A stretch of 64,000 bases of DNA from Burkholderiales bacterium (GTDB lineage: Bacteria > Pseudomonadota > Gammaproteobacteria > Burkholderiales > Burkholderiaceae_C), in contig JACRAY010000022.1 of assembly GCA_016213325.1 (NCBI GenBank), positions 1 to 64,000 on the forward strand, read 5' to 3'. This document shows, piece after piece, positions 8,036 to 17,264 of the stretch; position 1 is the stretch's first letter; the number at the start of each line of letters is the position of its first letter. The notes below the pieces were generated by a model. That model was not told where the DNA came from. It searched no databases and worked only from the letters and a program-made list of their open reading frames with translations. A program made the translations under genes and the position numbers.

Positions 8036-9946
8036 CTACGGTGTCAGACCGGGGCACACGGATGGATCGATGCCGAGACTCGCGAAGTCCAGGTTGCGCT
8101 TGTTCTCCAGCTTGAACTTGGTGCGGACGCTATCGCACAGCGTCTGCCGCGTGTCGAGGCTGCCGCTGCAGCTGTAGCTGGCTGCGTCGTCCTTGTTCCC
8201 CGTTCCCTTGTAAACCGCCGTTTGCGGATAGGGGCAGAGCTTTCGCGTCACCGACGGCGTTGCCGCAACCCGAGCCAGCAGGAAATCAGGCGCCTTGCCG
8301 TTCTCCACCCAATCCACGAGTGCGAGGAAGGGATCCACCGCGACGGGGCCGCCGCCGCAATGGCCGGCACCCGGCTTGGGAAAGAACCGGTACCAGGACT
8401 GCAGCGAGGTGTAATCCGCCGTTCCGTTGCCGTACGTCGTGGCGGTCCGCCGGTAGTAGTCCATGGACTGCTGCCAGTTGATCAGCGTGTCCTGCATGCC
8501 GTGAAGATGGATGATTTTGCCTCCCTTCGCGCGGAAAGCATCCTGCGGTGCGTCGCGATTTGCCATGAACTGCCCGATGGTGTTCGAGCCGAGGGCCGCT
8601 TCATCGTCGTAACTCATCGCCCCCGCCGGATTGCCGGCCAGGGAAACGGACTCGGGATCGGGGTACAGGATCGAGAAATCGAGCGTCGGATCCAGGTGGT
8701 TCCACTGGATGGTTAACGTAGGGCCCGCACCGGCGGCGCCGCCCCCCAGCGCCGTCGTTAGCGGCAGTGAACCGCCCCGTGGCCAGCCAAAGTAGGTGCG
8801 GTCGCCGAATCGATTGCGGGGACCATCCCAGATGCGATCGATGCCGGCCGCCTGTGCGTCGGTGAGGCAATCCGGGGAAGCCGGTGCCCCGGGCGCTCCG
8901 CAGATGTTCGCCTTCGCGCTGAAGGTGCAAGCGCGCGGGTCCGCGATGATGCCATCGGCGACCAGGTCGTTGCCTTGCACATCACAGGCGGCCACGGCGC
9001 TGGCGTTCACGGCCGTCAATTGGCCGGTCGTCGGGATGGTGCCGCCCTGCTGAAGCACCTTCTTCCAGACCAGCCGCGGCCAGGAGTCGAATCCAAGGAA
9101 GCGTTCGTTGCGGTAATTTGCGGGCGCTCCGATCAGCGCACCGTCATATTCGGCACCGAAGTTCTGCAGTTGACCCAGGCCCTGGTTGCCGCCGCCGGAG
9201 CATCCATTGAAATAGACCCGAGTCGGTGACTTGCCGAAGTATGCGTCCGCCACGCCGGCCGCTGCCACCTTGCCATAGTGTGTGGCACGGGACGCCCAGT
9301 CGGCGACAGTGCCCTGGAGCAGGGTTCTGGCGAGTGGCCCGGACGTGGGCATGACGTAGGGCGGATTGTATTGCCCAGTGTCCGTATTGGACGCCACGTA
9401 GCCCAGCCGGATGGGGTACTTGATGTCGCCCCCGGAGGTGCCTTCGGAAAAGCTCGACCATGACTCCGGATCGCCGGAGTTGCCGCCGGATGTGCCAACC
9501 ATCTGCTTTCCGTTCCAGTTGCCCTGCACGCCTCCCTGGCCGCCATCGGCAGCGCTCAGGGGAAGGAAGGCCCGAACCTGGATCAGTTGGCGTTGCCCTT
9601 CGTCGTAGCCATCCTTGGGACCCTGCAGGCCGCTGGTGAAGGTGAACTCCACGCGGCAGAAGGCCGGCGTGGCGGGCACGGTGGCTGTGGCTGCCGTGGC
9701 CGGAACAATCGATGTCTTCAGGGTGCCGGCGACGACTTGAGCATTGCCGGCAAAGAACGGGCTGGCCGGGAGATCGGCGCATCTCGGTAGCGCTGCGACA
9801 GGCGCTGGAGTAGCGCCATCACCGCCGCCCCCGCACGCGGAAAGCGCCAGCACGCTCGTGCCAAGTGCCAGCACGACTGAACGGCAACGTAGCGCATCGA
9901 GGCCGAACACCGGGAAGCTCCCACGCGACAAGTCTTGAACGGCCAT
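8036..9946 (-). CDS. Tannase/feruloyl esterase family lipoprotein
   Basis: A 636-residue serine esterase of the tannase family (tannases, feruloyl esterases, MHETase). The signal peptide ends in a lipobox (LSAC) followed by GGGG, so it is probably a lipoprotein. The complete CS-D-HC triad is visible: nucleophile in GCSGGG near Ser250, Asp in GMQDT near 487, His followed by Cys in GHCGGG near 529. It should hydrolyse esters of aromatic acids. The start at MAVQDL has AAGGAG upstream; a longer frame adds 25 residues before the signal peptide. It is convergent with the LysR gene and divergent from the FAD oxidoreductase at 10170. Substrate unknown. Confidence 0.88.
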   Translation of the reverse strand: MAVQDLSRGSFPVFGLDALRCRSVVLALGTSVLALSACGGGGDGATPAPVAALPRCADLPASPFFAGNAQVVAGTLKTSIVPATAATATVPATPAFCRVEFTFTSGLQGPKDGYDEGQRQLIQVRAFLPLSAADGGQGGVQGNWNGKQMVGTSGGNSGDPESWSSFSEGTSGGDIKYPIRLGYVASNTDTGQYNPPYVMPTSGPLARTLLQGTVADWASRATHYGKVAAAGVADAYFGKSPTRVYFNGCSGGGNQGLGQLQNFGAEYDGALIGAPANYRNERFLGFDSWPRLVWKKVLQQGGTIPTTGQLTAVNASAVAACDVQGNDLVADGIIADPRACTFSAKANICGAPGAPASPDCLTDAQAAGIDRIWDGPRNRFGDRTYFGWPRGGSLPLTTALGGGAAGAGPTLTIQWNHLDPTLDFSILYPDPESVSLAGNPAGAMSYDDEAALGSNTIGQFMANRDAPQDAFRAKGGKIIHLHGMQDTLINWQQSMDYYRRTATTYGNGTADYTSLQSWYRFFPKPGAGHCGGGPVAVDPFLALVDWVENGKAPDFLLARVAATPSVTRKLCPYPQTAVYKGTGNKDDAASYSCSGSLDTRQTLCDSVRTKFKLENKRNLDFASLGIDPSVCPGLTP

Positions 9947-10169
9947 GTCTCCGATCTCCTTGGGTGGATCACCCGTCATGAATGGTTCGCAAATATGGAG
10001 GCGAAGGAGGTGAGCGGGCAATGCAAGTGGCCCGATAGTCCTTAGCGGAAATTGCTATGGCGAGGACGCTGGTTGGCCGTATTCGAAATCCTGCTTGCAA
10101 CTATCGGTCGTATTGCATTGCCAAGATGGAGGGCCGGCCTTAGATTGGCTGCCTCACCCAAGGCGAGTC
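9947..10169. promoter_or_regulatory. Divergent intergenic region, tannase gene and first FAD oxidoreductase
   Basis: These 223 bases must hold the promoters of both divergent genes. Only the tannase ribosome-binding site is clear. I see no strong palindrome and cannot place promoters with confidence. Confidence 0.4.
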
Positions 10170-11531
10170 ATGAATTCCCCAGCCCACTCCACTCTTACCG
10201 AGCCCAGCCGCGTGACCCCCGTGTGGGGCGAATACGATGTTGTTGTCCTTGGCGGCGGTCCCGCCGGCATCGCAGCGGCCACGGCCGCCGGTCGCGCGGG
10301 CAGATCGACCCTGCTGATCGAGTCGTATGGCTTCCTGGGTGGCATGGGCACGGCGGCCGGCGTGACCAACTTCTGCGGCCTGCACGCCAACGTGCACGGG
10401 ACGATCCGGCAGGTCGTGCATGGCGTGGCTGACGACCTGCTGGTCCGCATGCGCGCGCTGGGCGGACTCAACGAGCCGCACTCGCTCTTCGGCGGCAAGA
10501 TCGCGGCCCAGGCGTACGACAACGCCGCCTTCAAGGTGGCCGCCGACGACCTGGTGCTGTCCAGCGGCGCACAGTTGCTGTTCCATGCGACGCTGGTTGG
10601 CGTCGTGATGAACGACGACGCCCGCATCCATGCTGCACTGATCGAAACGAAGTCCGGCCGCCACGCAGTGCTGGGCAAGACCTTCATCGATTGCTCAGGC
10701 GATGGCGACCTGGCCGCTCACGCCGGCGCGCCGTTCGAGAAGGGCACGAGCGGCCACGACATGATGTACCCGTCGACGATGTTTCGTGTCAGCGGCGTCG
10801 ATCCGGTCCGGGCCGGCGACGCGTTCAACCAGTTCGGCCGGCTGATGGAGGAGGCGGAGAAGAAGGGACGCAAGTTCCCCCGCAAGACGCCGATCATCCG
10901 GCCGCAGAAGAATCCCGCAGAGTGGCGCGCCAACGTGACCCAGCTCGCCAACGAAGACGGCAGCCCGGTCGACGGCACCGACGCCCTGCAACTGAGCAAC
11001 GCGGAGGTCCAGGGCCGGCGACAGGTCGTGGACTTCTTCCAATTCCTGCGCGAGGCCGCACCGGGCTTCGACAAGTCGTACATCCTGGAGATCGCGCCAC
11101 AGGTCGGCGTGCGCGAAACACGCCGTGTCGTCGGTGAATACCAGCTGACCGCCGACGACGTCCTGAAGTGCGTGGACTTCCCGGACACGGTGGGTGTCAA
11201 CGGCTGGATGATCGAGGAGCACGTCTCAGGCGACATCTCCTTCCGCTGGCAGGACATTCCCCGCAGCCGCGGATTCAACCAGTTGCCTTATCGCATGCTG
11301 CTGCCGCAGAAGATCGACAACCTGCTCGTGGCGGGCCGCTGCGCTTCCATGACGCACCTGGGCCAGTCTGCGGCGCGAGTCTCCGGCGGGTGCTTCGTCA
11401 TGGGGCAAGCAGCAGGCACTGCGGCTGCACTTGCCATCGAGGCGGAAGTGCGCCCGCGCGATCTAGACGTGAGCCGGCTGCAGTCCAGGCTCGAAGACGA
11501 CGGCGCCTACCTCGGTCGCGACGTCGCCTGA
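10170..11531 (+). CDS. FAD-dependent oxidoreductase (FAD_oxidored family), module 1
   Basis: A 453-residue flavoprotein. The FAD fold is YDVVVLGGGPAGIAAATAA at about 22-40, followed by LLIESYGFLGGMGT, a hallmark of this family. A second signature is VRETRRVVGEYQLT, and the C-terminal FAD contact is VAGRCASMTHLGQSAARV. The reaction is unknown for most members. It is followed by its own Bug binding protein, and the same pair recurs twice downstream, so the enzyme probably acts on or near the imported carboxylate. More divergent than copies 2 and 3. The start chosen is MNSPAHST; upstream extension is not conserved-looking. Confidence 0.85.
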   Translation: MNSPAHSTLTEPSRVTPVWGEYDVVVLGGGPAGIAAATAAGRAGRSTLLIESYGFLGGMGTAAGVTNFCGLHANVHGTIRQVVHGVADDLLVRMRALGGLNEPHSLFGGKIAAQAYDNAAFKVAADDLVLSSGAQLLFHATLVGVVMNDDARIHAALIETKSGRHAVLGKTFIDCSGDGDLAAHAGAPFEKGTSGHDMMYPSTMFRVSGVDPVRAGDAFNQFGRLMEEAEKKGRKFPRKTPIIRPQKNPAEWRANVTQLANEDGSPVDGTDALQLSNAEVQGRRQVVDFFQFLREAAPGFDKSYILEIAPQVGVRETRRVVGEYQLTADDVLKCVDFPDTVGVNGWMIEEHVSGDISFRWQDIPRSRGFNQLPYRMLLPQKIDNLLVAGRCASMTHLGQSAARVSGGCFVMGQAAGTAAALAIEAEVRPRDLDVSRLQSRLEDDGAYLGRDVA

Positions 11532-11569
11532 CCGATCTCCCGCACTCCACTTACCACCAGGATTCCTCG

Positions 11570-12544
11570 ATGAACAGACGCAACGCGAACCTCGCCATGC
11601 TGGCGACCCTAGCCGGTTTCCTGCCTTCCGTCCATGCCCAGGGCACGCCGGCGCAATGGCCGACTCGCCCCGTGCGCATCCTCGTCGGCTTTCCCGCAGG
11701 CTCCACGCCCGACATCGCGGCGCGCACGATTGCCGAACCGCTCTCGAAGGCATTGGGCCAGCCGGTCATCGTCGAGAACCGCGCTGGTGCTTCCGGCAAC
11801 ATCTCGGCGGACCTCGTGGCCAAGGCCACGGACGACCACACACTCGGTGTCGTGATCAACGGCAATCTCACGACCGCAAGGATTCTCAATCCAAAGCTGT
11901 CCTTCGACCCAGCGAAGGACTTCACGTTCTTGTCGCTGCTTGCGACGGCGCCCCTGCTGCTGACCGCACCAGCCAGTGCTCCTGGAGGCGCTGAGTTCAT
12001 CGCCGCCGCGCAGAAGGCGGGGCAGAAGTGGTCCTATGGCTCGGTCGGCATCGGCTCCGTCGGGCACCTCGGCATGGAATTGCTCAAGACCAAGGTCAAG
12101 GGCCTGGCTCCCGTGCACGTTCCTTTCAAGGGCAACCCTGAAGTCATCACGAGCCTGGTGGGCGGCGATATCCAGGTGGCGCTCGTTCCACCCGGCTTGG
12201 CCATGCCGATGGTCAAGGCGGGAAAGCTTCGCGCCATCGGCGTTACCGGCGGCCGCAGCTCGCTCGTCCCGGAAGTGCCGCCACTCGCCGATGCAGGCGT
12301 GCGCGACTTCAACCTCGAGGTGTGGACCGCGCTCGTGGGGCCGGCGAAGATCACGAAAGCGGCGCGCGACCGCCTGAACGCTGTTGTGCCCGATCTCGTG
12401 CGAATCACTGCGGTGCGCCAGCAGCTTTATGCCCAAGGATGGCAAGCCGTAGGTTCTTCTTCCGATGGCCTGAGAAGCCGGGTGCAGGAAGAAGCCGCAG
12501 CCATGCAGCGCGTCATTGCTACGCAGGGCATCAGGCTGGATTAG
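11570..12544 (+). CDS. Bug-family (TTT) periplasmic substrate-binding protein, module 1
   Basis: A 324-residue binding protein: signal peptide MNRRNANLAMLATLAGF... ending near VHAQ, then WPTRPVRILVGFPAGSTPD and LGQPVIVENRAGASG. It starts 38 bases after the preceding FAD oxidoreductase and is very likely cotranscribed with it. The position after PVRILV (FPAGSTPD) differs from the more usual PxxAGGxxD, which may reflect its ligand. No membrane subunits are nearby. Confidence 0.92.
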   Translation: MNRRNANLAMLATLAGFLPSVHAQGTPAQWPTRPVRILVGFPAGSTPDIAARTIAEPLSKALGQPVIVENRAGASGNISADLVAKATDDHTLGVVINGNLTTARILNPKLSFDPAKDFTFLSLLATAPLLLTAPASAPGGAEFIAAAQKAGQKWSYGSVGIGSVGHLGMELLKTKVKGLAPVHVPFKGNPEVITSLVGGDIQVALVPPGLAMPMVKAGKLRAIGVTGGRSSLVPEVPPLADAGVRDFNLEVWTALVGPAKITKAARDRLNAVVPDLVRITAVRQQLYAQGWQAVGSSSDGLRSRVQEEAAAMQRVIATQGIRLD

Positions 12545-12583
12545 CCGCTCCGGGTCGTTCACCGTGTCATCGTTTAGGCTGTC

Positions 12584-13393
12584 ATGGTGAACAAGGCGAC
12601 GCGCAAATCATCGGCGGCTGAGCTGGCGCAGCCGCGGCAGCGATCGGTGAAGTCCGCCGACCGTGTATTGGACCTGCTGGAGCTGCTGGCCGGCACCGGC
12701 CGGCCCATGAGCCACACGGAGCTGGCGCAGCGCACACAAATCCCCAAAGGCAGCCTCACGCCTTTGCTGCGAAATCTGGCGGAACGAGGGTACGTCGAAC
12801 GTCTGCCCGATACGCCCCGATTCCGTCTGGGCGATGCCACATACGCCTTGGCCCGCAGGGGAGCGCATGCCCGAGGCCTCGTCGCCGCCAGCGAGCCGTG
12901 GTTGCGCCGGCTGGTGTCGGCCACCGGTGAGTCCGCAGGACTCAGCGTCCTGCGAGGGGACGTTGCGGAGCGCGTCGCCGCGGCCCAGTCGCGAAAAGCC
13001 ATCCTCTACTCCTTGCACGTTGGCGTCCTGCAGCCGCTGTACGCAAGCTCGGCCGGCAAGATCCTGCTCGCGTGGATGCCGGCCGGGGAGCGTGAGGACT
13101 ATCTCGCCCGAGTGCGCTTCGAGCCGCGCACCGAGCAGACGATCCGGTCCGCAAGCGTGCTGCGGCGCCAGTTGAGGTCAGTCAGGGAAGAAGGAATCGC
13201 GTGGTCGATTGGCGAGTTCACCACTGGAATCGCCGGCGTTGCCGCGCCCGTGCTCGACGTGCACGGTCGCGCAGCGGCGGCTGTCGGGGTGGCACTGCCC
13301 GTGGCGCGGCTCGACGAGGAGCGCAAACGCAAGCTCGTGCATTCGGTTCAGGAAATAGCTGGGCAGATCGCGCGAGTGCTTGCCGCCGATTGA
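12584..13393 (+). CDS. IclR-family transcriptional regulator
   Basis: A 269-residue IclR protein. The winged helix-turn-helix at about residues 20-85 includes VLDLLELLAG and HTELAQRTQIPKGSLTPLL; the GAF-like effector domain follows, with the typical YASSAGKILLAWMP and GIAGVAAPVLD segments. It sits between modules 1 and 2 of the FAD-oxidoreductase/Bug series, and palindromes lie between its stop and module 2, so it probably controls module 2 and 3, perhaps also module 1. Confidence 0.92.
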   Translation: MVNKATRKSSAAELAQPRQRSVKSADRVLDLLELLAGTGRPMSHTELAQRTQIPKGSLTPLLRNLAERGYVERLPDTPRFRLGDATYALARRGAHARGLVAASEPWLRRLVSATGESAGLSVLRGDVAERVAAAQSRKAILYSLHVGVLQPLYASSAGKILLAWMPAGEREDYLARVRFEPRTEQTIRSASVLRRQLRSVREEGIAWSIGEFTTGIAGVAAPVLDVHGRAAAAVGVALPVARLDEERKRKLVHSVQEIAGQIARVLAAD

Positions 13394-13398
13394 ACAAG

Positions 13399-13431
13399 GT
13401 TTTGGGCAAAACTGTTCACATATGCAAACAG
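13399..13431. promoter_or_regulatory. Paired palindromes, candidate IclR operator before module 2
   Basis: GTTTT-GGGC-AAAAC at 13399-13412 abuts a 20-bp imperfect palindrome at 13412-13431: CTGTT and AACAG arms around a CATATG centre, with 16 of 20 positions symmetrical. AT-rich and about 80 bases before the next start, it fits an IclR operator; binding is inferred. Confidence 0.45.
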
Positions 13432-13511
13432 CCGGTTCCTGGCGGACCGTACGCCGCAGACACTGACGCTCCACGAATCGCCGCCTCGACGAGCGAGCGG
13501 CAAGGAGCAAC

Positions 13512-14867
13512 ATGTCGGACCAGCGAACCATTCAGGAAACACTCAGCACGCCGGTTGCAGCAACCTGCGACGTGATCGTCGTGGGAGGTGGCGCATCGGG
13601 CACCGTCGCGGCGATCGCCGCGGCACGCAACGGCGCCCGTACGCTGCTGCTCGAGAGGGGCGGCTGCCTCGGCGGCGCAGCCACCGCCAATCTCGTCGCG
13701 CAATGGGTCGCCTTCTACCATGGCGACACCCGCGTGGTTGGCGGCATTCCCTACGAACTCGCGCAGCGGGTGCAATCCGAAGGTGCTTCGGGCGGCTTCC
13801 ACCGCTATGTGATGGGGGAAGCAGCCGGGACCCCGTTTGCGTTGACGGTCCTGCCTTTCAACCCCGAAGGCGTCAAGGGCGTGCTCGATCGCGCTGTCGC
13901 CGAGTCCGGCGCTGAGGTGCTTCTGCATGCCACGTTCGCCCGTACTCTGGTCTCGGACGGCAAGGTCGTTGGTGTGGTTGCAGAAACGGTGGAGGGACGG
14001 CGAGCGTACCTGGCTCACACCGTCATCGACGCTTCGGGCGATGCGCTGGTGTGCGCCAGTGCCGGGGTGCCATCGCAAGGCGATGTCGCGGACAATGCCG
14101 AGCGCCAGCCCTGCACGCTCTCGTTCCGGCTGTCCAACGTGGATGTCCAACGTTTCAAGGCGGTGCCCTCTGCCGAGCGCAGGCGGCTTGTCCTCGGCGG
14201 CCTTGCGCGCGGCGAGCTCTTCTGGGAAAGCCTGTCGTTCGTGAGCACGCCCGGAGGCACGGATGCGATCTGCCTCATGAGCCGCATCCAGGGCATCGAC
14301 GCGCTTTGCGCCCGCGACGCTTCTCGTGCGGAGCAGGAAGGACGACGCCAGATCGACAGCATCGTGCGCTTCCTGAATCGCGAGATCCCGGGATTCGAGC
14401 GCGCGCTGCTCGCCGACGTGGCCGAGCGCGTCGGGGTTCGTGAAACACGCCGTATCGAAGGCCGCTATACGCTCTCTGAAGAAGACATCATGGGCGAGCG
14501 CTCCTTCGAGGACGCCGTTGCGCTCGGTGCCGGGCCCATGGACCGGCACGAGCCGGGCGGCACCGGCATCCGCCTCTACGCGCCGCCCACGCCTTTCGAG
14601 ATCCCGCTTCGGTGCCTGCTGCCGGTGGGCGTCGAGGGCCTTCTCGTGTGCGGCCGCACGCTCAGCTCCACTCGCGCGGCGATGGCTGGCGCGCGGCACA
14701 TGGCCACCTCCATGGCGATGGGCGAGGCCGTGGGTTCGCTGGCTGCGCTCGCCTGCGCGAAGAGATGCCAGCCTTCCGACGTTCCGCATCAGGAAGTGCA
14801 AGCTCGGCTGCTCGCGAGCGGCGCGCTGTTTCAACGAAACCAGGTAGATGTCGCCCAGATAGCTTGA
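13512..14867 (+). CDS. FAD-dependent oxidoreductase (FAD_oxidored family), module 2
   Basis: A 451-residue flavoprotein with CDVIVVGGGASGTVAAIAAA near residues 18-37, LLLERGGCLGGAATA, the signature VRETRRIEGRYTLSEEDI, and the C-terminal VCGRTLSSTRAAMAGARHM. It is a close paralogue of the protein at 15854: both share FWESLSF, STPGxTDAICLMSRI and ALGAGPMD. AAGGAG lies ahead of the ATG. Its Bug partner starts 16 bases downstream. Reaction unknown; oxidation or isomerisation of the transported acid is the simplest guess. Confidence 0.87.
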   Translation: MSDQRTIQETLSTPVAATCDVIVVGGGASGTVAAIAAARNGARTLLLERGGCLGGAATANLVAQWVAFYHGDTRVVGGIPYELAQRVQSEGASGGFHRYVMGEAAGTPFALTVLPFNPEGVKGVLDRAVAESGAEVLLHATFARTLVSDGKVVGVVAETVEGRRAYLAHTVIDASGDALVCASAGVPSQGDVADNAERQPCTLSFRLSNVDVQRFKAVPSAERRRLVLGGLARGELFWESLSFVSTPGGTDAICLMSRIQGIDALCARDASRAEQEGRRQIDSIVRFLNREIPGFERALLADVAERVGVRETRRIEGRYTLSEEDIMGERSFEDAVALGAGPMDRHEPGGTGIRLYAPPTPFEIPLRCLLPVGVEGLLVCGRTLSSTRAAMAGARHMATSMAMGEAVGSLAALACAKRCQPSDVPHQEVQARLLASGALFQRNQVDVAQIA

Positions 14868-14883
14868 GCCGCAAGGAGGACCC

Positions 14884-15849
14884 ATGCAATTTCATATCCA
14901 TCGTGCCGCGGCCTGCGCCGCCGTGTTCATTGCGGCCGCCGCCGCCGCGCAGGAGTGGCCGACGCGCACGACGAGCGTCGTCAACCCTTTCGCAGCCGGA
15001 ACCACGACCGACACCGTCGCGCGCGTCGTGGCCGACCGGCTCGAGAAGAAGTCCGGCAAGCCATTCATCGTCGAATCCAAGCCCGGCGCCGGGGGAATGA
15101 TCGGTACGGCGCACATCGCGCGTAGTCCGGCGGACGGCAGCGTCTTCGGCGTGAGCATCGCCGGCCCGCTCGTGCATAACAAGCTGCTTTACAAGAGCAT
15201 GAGCTACGACCCCGCAAAGGACTTGACGCCCCTGACCCTGGGCGTGCGCCAGCCGTGCCTGCTGGTCGGCTCGAAGTCCCTGGGCGCATCGACAGTTCCG
15301 GAACTGGTGGCACTCCTCAAGAGGAATCCCGGCAAGTACAACTACGCCTACGTGGGCAACGGTTCTCTCGGCCACCTCGTCATGGCCATGCTCGCGATGA
15401 AAAGCGGCACGGAGATCACACCCATCACGTACCCGGGGGCCGGGCAGGCGCTTACGTCCATGATTGCCGGCGACGTTCACGTGGCATGCCTCCCGGCGCA
15501 GGGGGTCATCGGTCAGGTCCGGGCAGGCACCCTGGTGCCTCTTGCCGTGTCGACCGCAGAGCGTGCTTCGCTGCTTCCCAACGTCCCGGCCTTGCGCGAG
15601 TTCTATCCCGACATCGTCGGCAGCGCCTGGATCGGCTTCGTCGCCCCGGGCAAAACACCGTCCGCACTGGCCGAGCGCATCAGCGCGGAGATCGGTGCCG
15701 TGCTGCGCGATCCCGAAGTCGTTGCGCAGTTGCGCCAGCAATTCATGGAGGCCGCGCCCGGCACACCGGCGCAGTTCGCCGCCTTCATGAACGAGGAGCT
15801 CGAGCGCTGGAAGCCGGTGATCGAGCGCAACAACATCAAGGCGGAGTAG
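14884..15849 (+). CDS. Bug-family (TTT) periplasmic substrate-binding protein, module 2
   Basis: A 321-residue binding protein with a signal peptide ending near AAAAQ and family signatures WPTRTTSVVNPFAAGTTTD and SGKPFIVESKPGAGG. It has a strong AAGGAGGA ribosome-binding site. It is followed four bases later by the third FAD oxidoreductase, so modules 2 and 3 form one transcription unit. The Asn-Pro in the first ligand loop (VVNPFAAG rather than VVPFxxGG) sets it apart from the other copies. Confidence 0.92.
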   Translation: MQFHIHRAAACAAVFIAAAAAAQEWPTRTTSVVNPFAAGTTTDTVARVVADRLEKKSGKPFIVESKPGAGGMIGTAHIARSPADGSVFGVSIAGPLVHNKLLYKSMSYDPAKDLTPLTLGVRQPCLLVGSKSLGASTVPELVALLKRNPGKYNYAYVGNGSLGHLVMAMLAMKSGTEITPITYPGAGQALTSMIAGDVHVACLPAQGVIGQVRAGTLVPLAVSTAERASLLPNVPALREFYPDIVGSAWIGFVAPGKTPSALAERISAEIGAVLRDPEVVAQLRQQFMEAAPGTPAQFAAFMNEELERWKPVIERNNIKAE

Positions 15850-15853
15850 TCCA

Positions 15854-17248
15854 GTGAAAGGTGCACGAGACCCGAAGGCTCCCGTCCTCCAGGAGCAGCT
15901 CCGGACGCCGGTCGACGGCGAGTATGACGTGATCGTCGCGGGGGGTGGAGCGTCCGGCCTCATCGCAGCGGTCGCGGCGGCGCGCGCTGGAGCTCGAACC
16001 TTGCTGCTCGAGCATGCGGGCTGCCTGGGCGGCACGGGCACCTATGCGATGGTGGCCCAGTGGCTCGGGTTCTACAACGGCGACACCCGCGTGGTCGGTG
16101 GGCTGCCTCTCGAGCTGACGCGGCGGGTTCAGGCGCTGGGCGGCAGCGACGGCTTCGCACGCTATGTGCTGGCGGAAGCGAGCGCGCGTCCGATCCCCCT
16201 GGTGAACTTCCCCTTCAATCCCGAAGTCGTGAAGATCGCCTGCGATCGATTCGCACGCGACGCCGGCGTGCACGTCCGGCTGCATTCTCGTGTGGTGGCG
16301 CCCGTCATGGATGGTCCCGCAGTTCGGGGTGTAGTGGTCGAGGACGTGGGTGGTCGACGGGCGTTCCTTTCTCGGGTCGTCGTCGATGCGACCGGTGATG
16401 CGATCGTCGGTGCGGCCAGCGGTGCGGCGTTCGAGGGAGGCGAGGAGGAACTGCGCCGCCGGCGTCAGCCTTGCACGCTTGTCTTCCGACTCTCGAACGT
16501 TGACGTGGCGCGCTTCAGGGCGCTGCCGCGCGAGGAAAAGCGCGCGCTCGCCCTCGAGGGCGTCGACGCGGGACGGATCTTCTGGGAGAGCCTCTCGTTT
16601 TGCAGCACGCCAGGCAATACGGACGCGATCTGCCTGATGAGCCGCATACCCGGGATCGATGCACTCGACGCCGTAGACCTCGGGCGCGCGGAGATGGAAG
16701 GCCGGGCGCAGGTGCACTCGATCGTCGACTTCCTGCGCGAGCGCGTGCCGGGCTTCGAGCGCAGCACGCTGGCCAGCATTGCTGCGCATGTGGGCGTCCG
16801 CGAAACGCGCCGCATCCGGGGTCGTCATGCGTTGACGGAGGCCGACATCGTGGGCGGCCGGCGCTTTGCCGACGCCATTGCGCTCGGCGCGGGCCCGATG
16901 GATCTGCACGAGGCCGGCGGAACTGGCATCTCGCTCTGGATGCCGGAGCACGCATTCGAAATCCCGCTGGCTTGCCTCCTTCCCGAAGCGACACCGGGAC
17001 TGGTTGTGACGGGCCGCGCCATTTCGGCCACTCGCAGCGCGAACGGCGGCAGCAGGCATATGGGTACGGCCATGGCGCTGGGCGAGGCCAGCGGCGTGCT
17101 GGCGGCAGCCGCAGCCCAACAGGGTGTCGAGGCCGCGCAGATCGACGCGGAGCAGGTGCGAGCGACCCTGCGGCGCCACGGCGCCTTGGTCGCGCTCGAA
17201 GACTTGCAGCCCGAGCGCAGCAACGAGACGACTGCACTCAATGCTTGA
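15854..17248 (+). CDS. FAD-dependent oxidoreductase (FAD_oxidored family), module 3
   Basis: A 464-residue paralogue of the module 2 enzyme: YDVIVAGGGASGLIAAVAAA near 24-43, LLLEHAGCLGGTGT, VRETRRIRGRHALTEADI, VTGRAISATRSANGGSRHM. It starts with GTG four bases after the previous stop, so coupled translation is likely. It differs from copy 2 in the substrate-facing loops around residues 60-110. Its Bug partner follows directly. Confidence 0.87.
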   Translation: MKGARDPKAPVLQEQLRTPVDGEYDVIVAGGGASGLIAAVAAARAGARTLLLEHAGCLGGTGTYAMVAQWLGFYNGDTRVVGGLPLELTRRVQALGGSDGFARYVLAEASARPIPLVNFPFNPEVVKIACDRFARDAGVHVRLHSRVVAPVMDGPAVRGVVVEDVGGRRAFLSRVVVDATGDAIVGAASGAAFEGGEEELRRRRQPCTLVFRLSNVDVARFRALPREEKRALALEGVDAGRIFWESLSFCSTPGNTDAICLMSRIPGIDALDAVDLGRAEMEGRAQVHSIVDFLRERVPGFERSTLASIAAHVGVRETRRIRGRHALTEADIVGGRRFADAIALGAGPMDLHEAGGTGISLWMPEHAFEIPLACLLPEATPGLVVTGRAISATRSANGGSRHMGTAMALGEASGVLAAAAAQQGVEAAQIDAEQVRATLRRHGALVALEDLQPERSNETTALNA

Positions 17249-17264
17249 AATCAGGAGTTTCACG

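Noticed and set aside
8036..9946. Possible MHETase (plastic-monomer esterase)
   Set aside because: It belongs to the same tannase family, but that is shared by many feruloyl esterases. No lid residue diagnostic for MHET could be established, and no PETase or terephthalate genes lie in the window.
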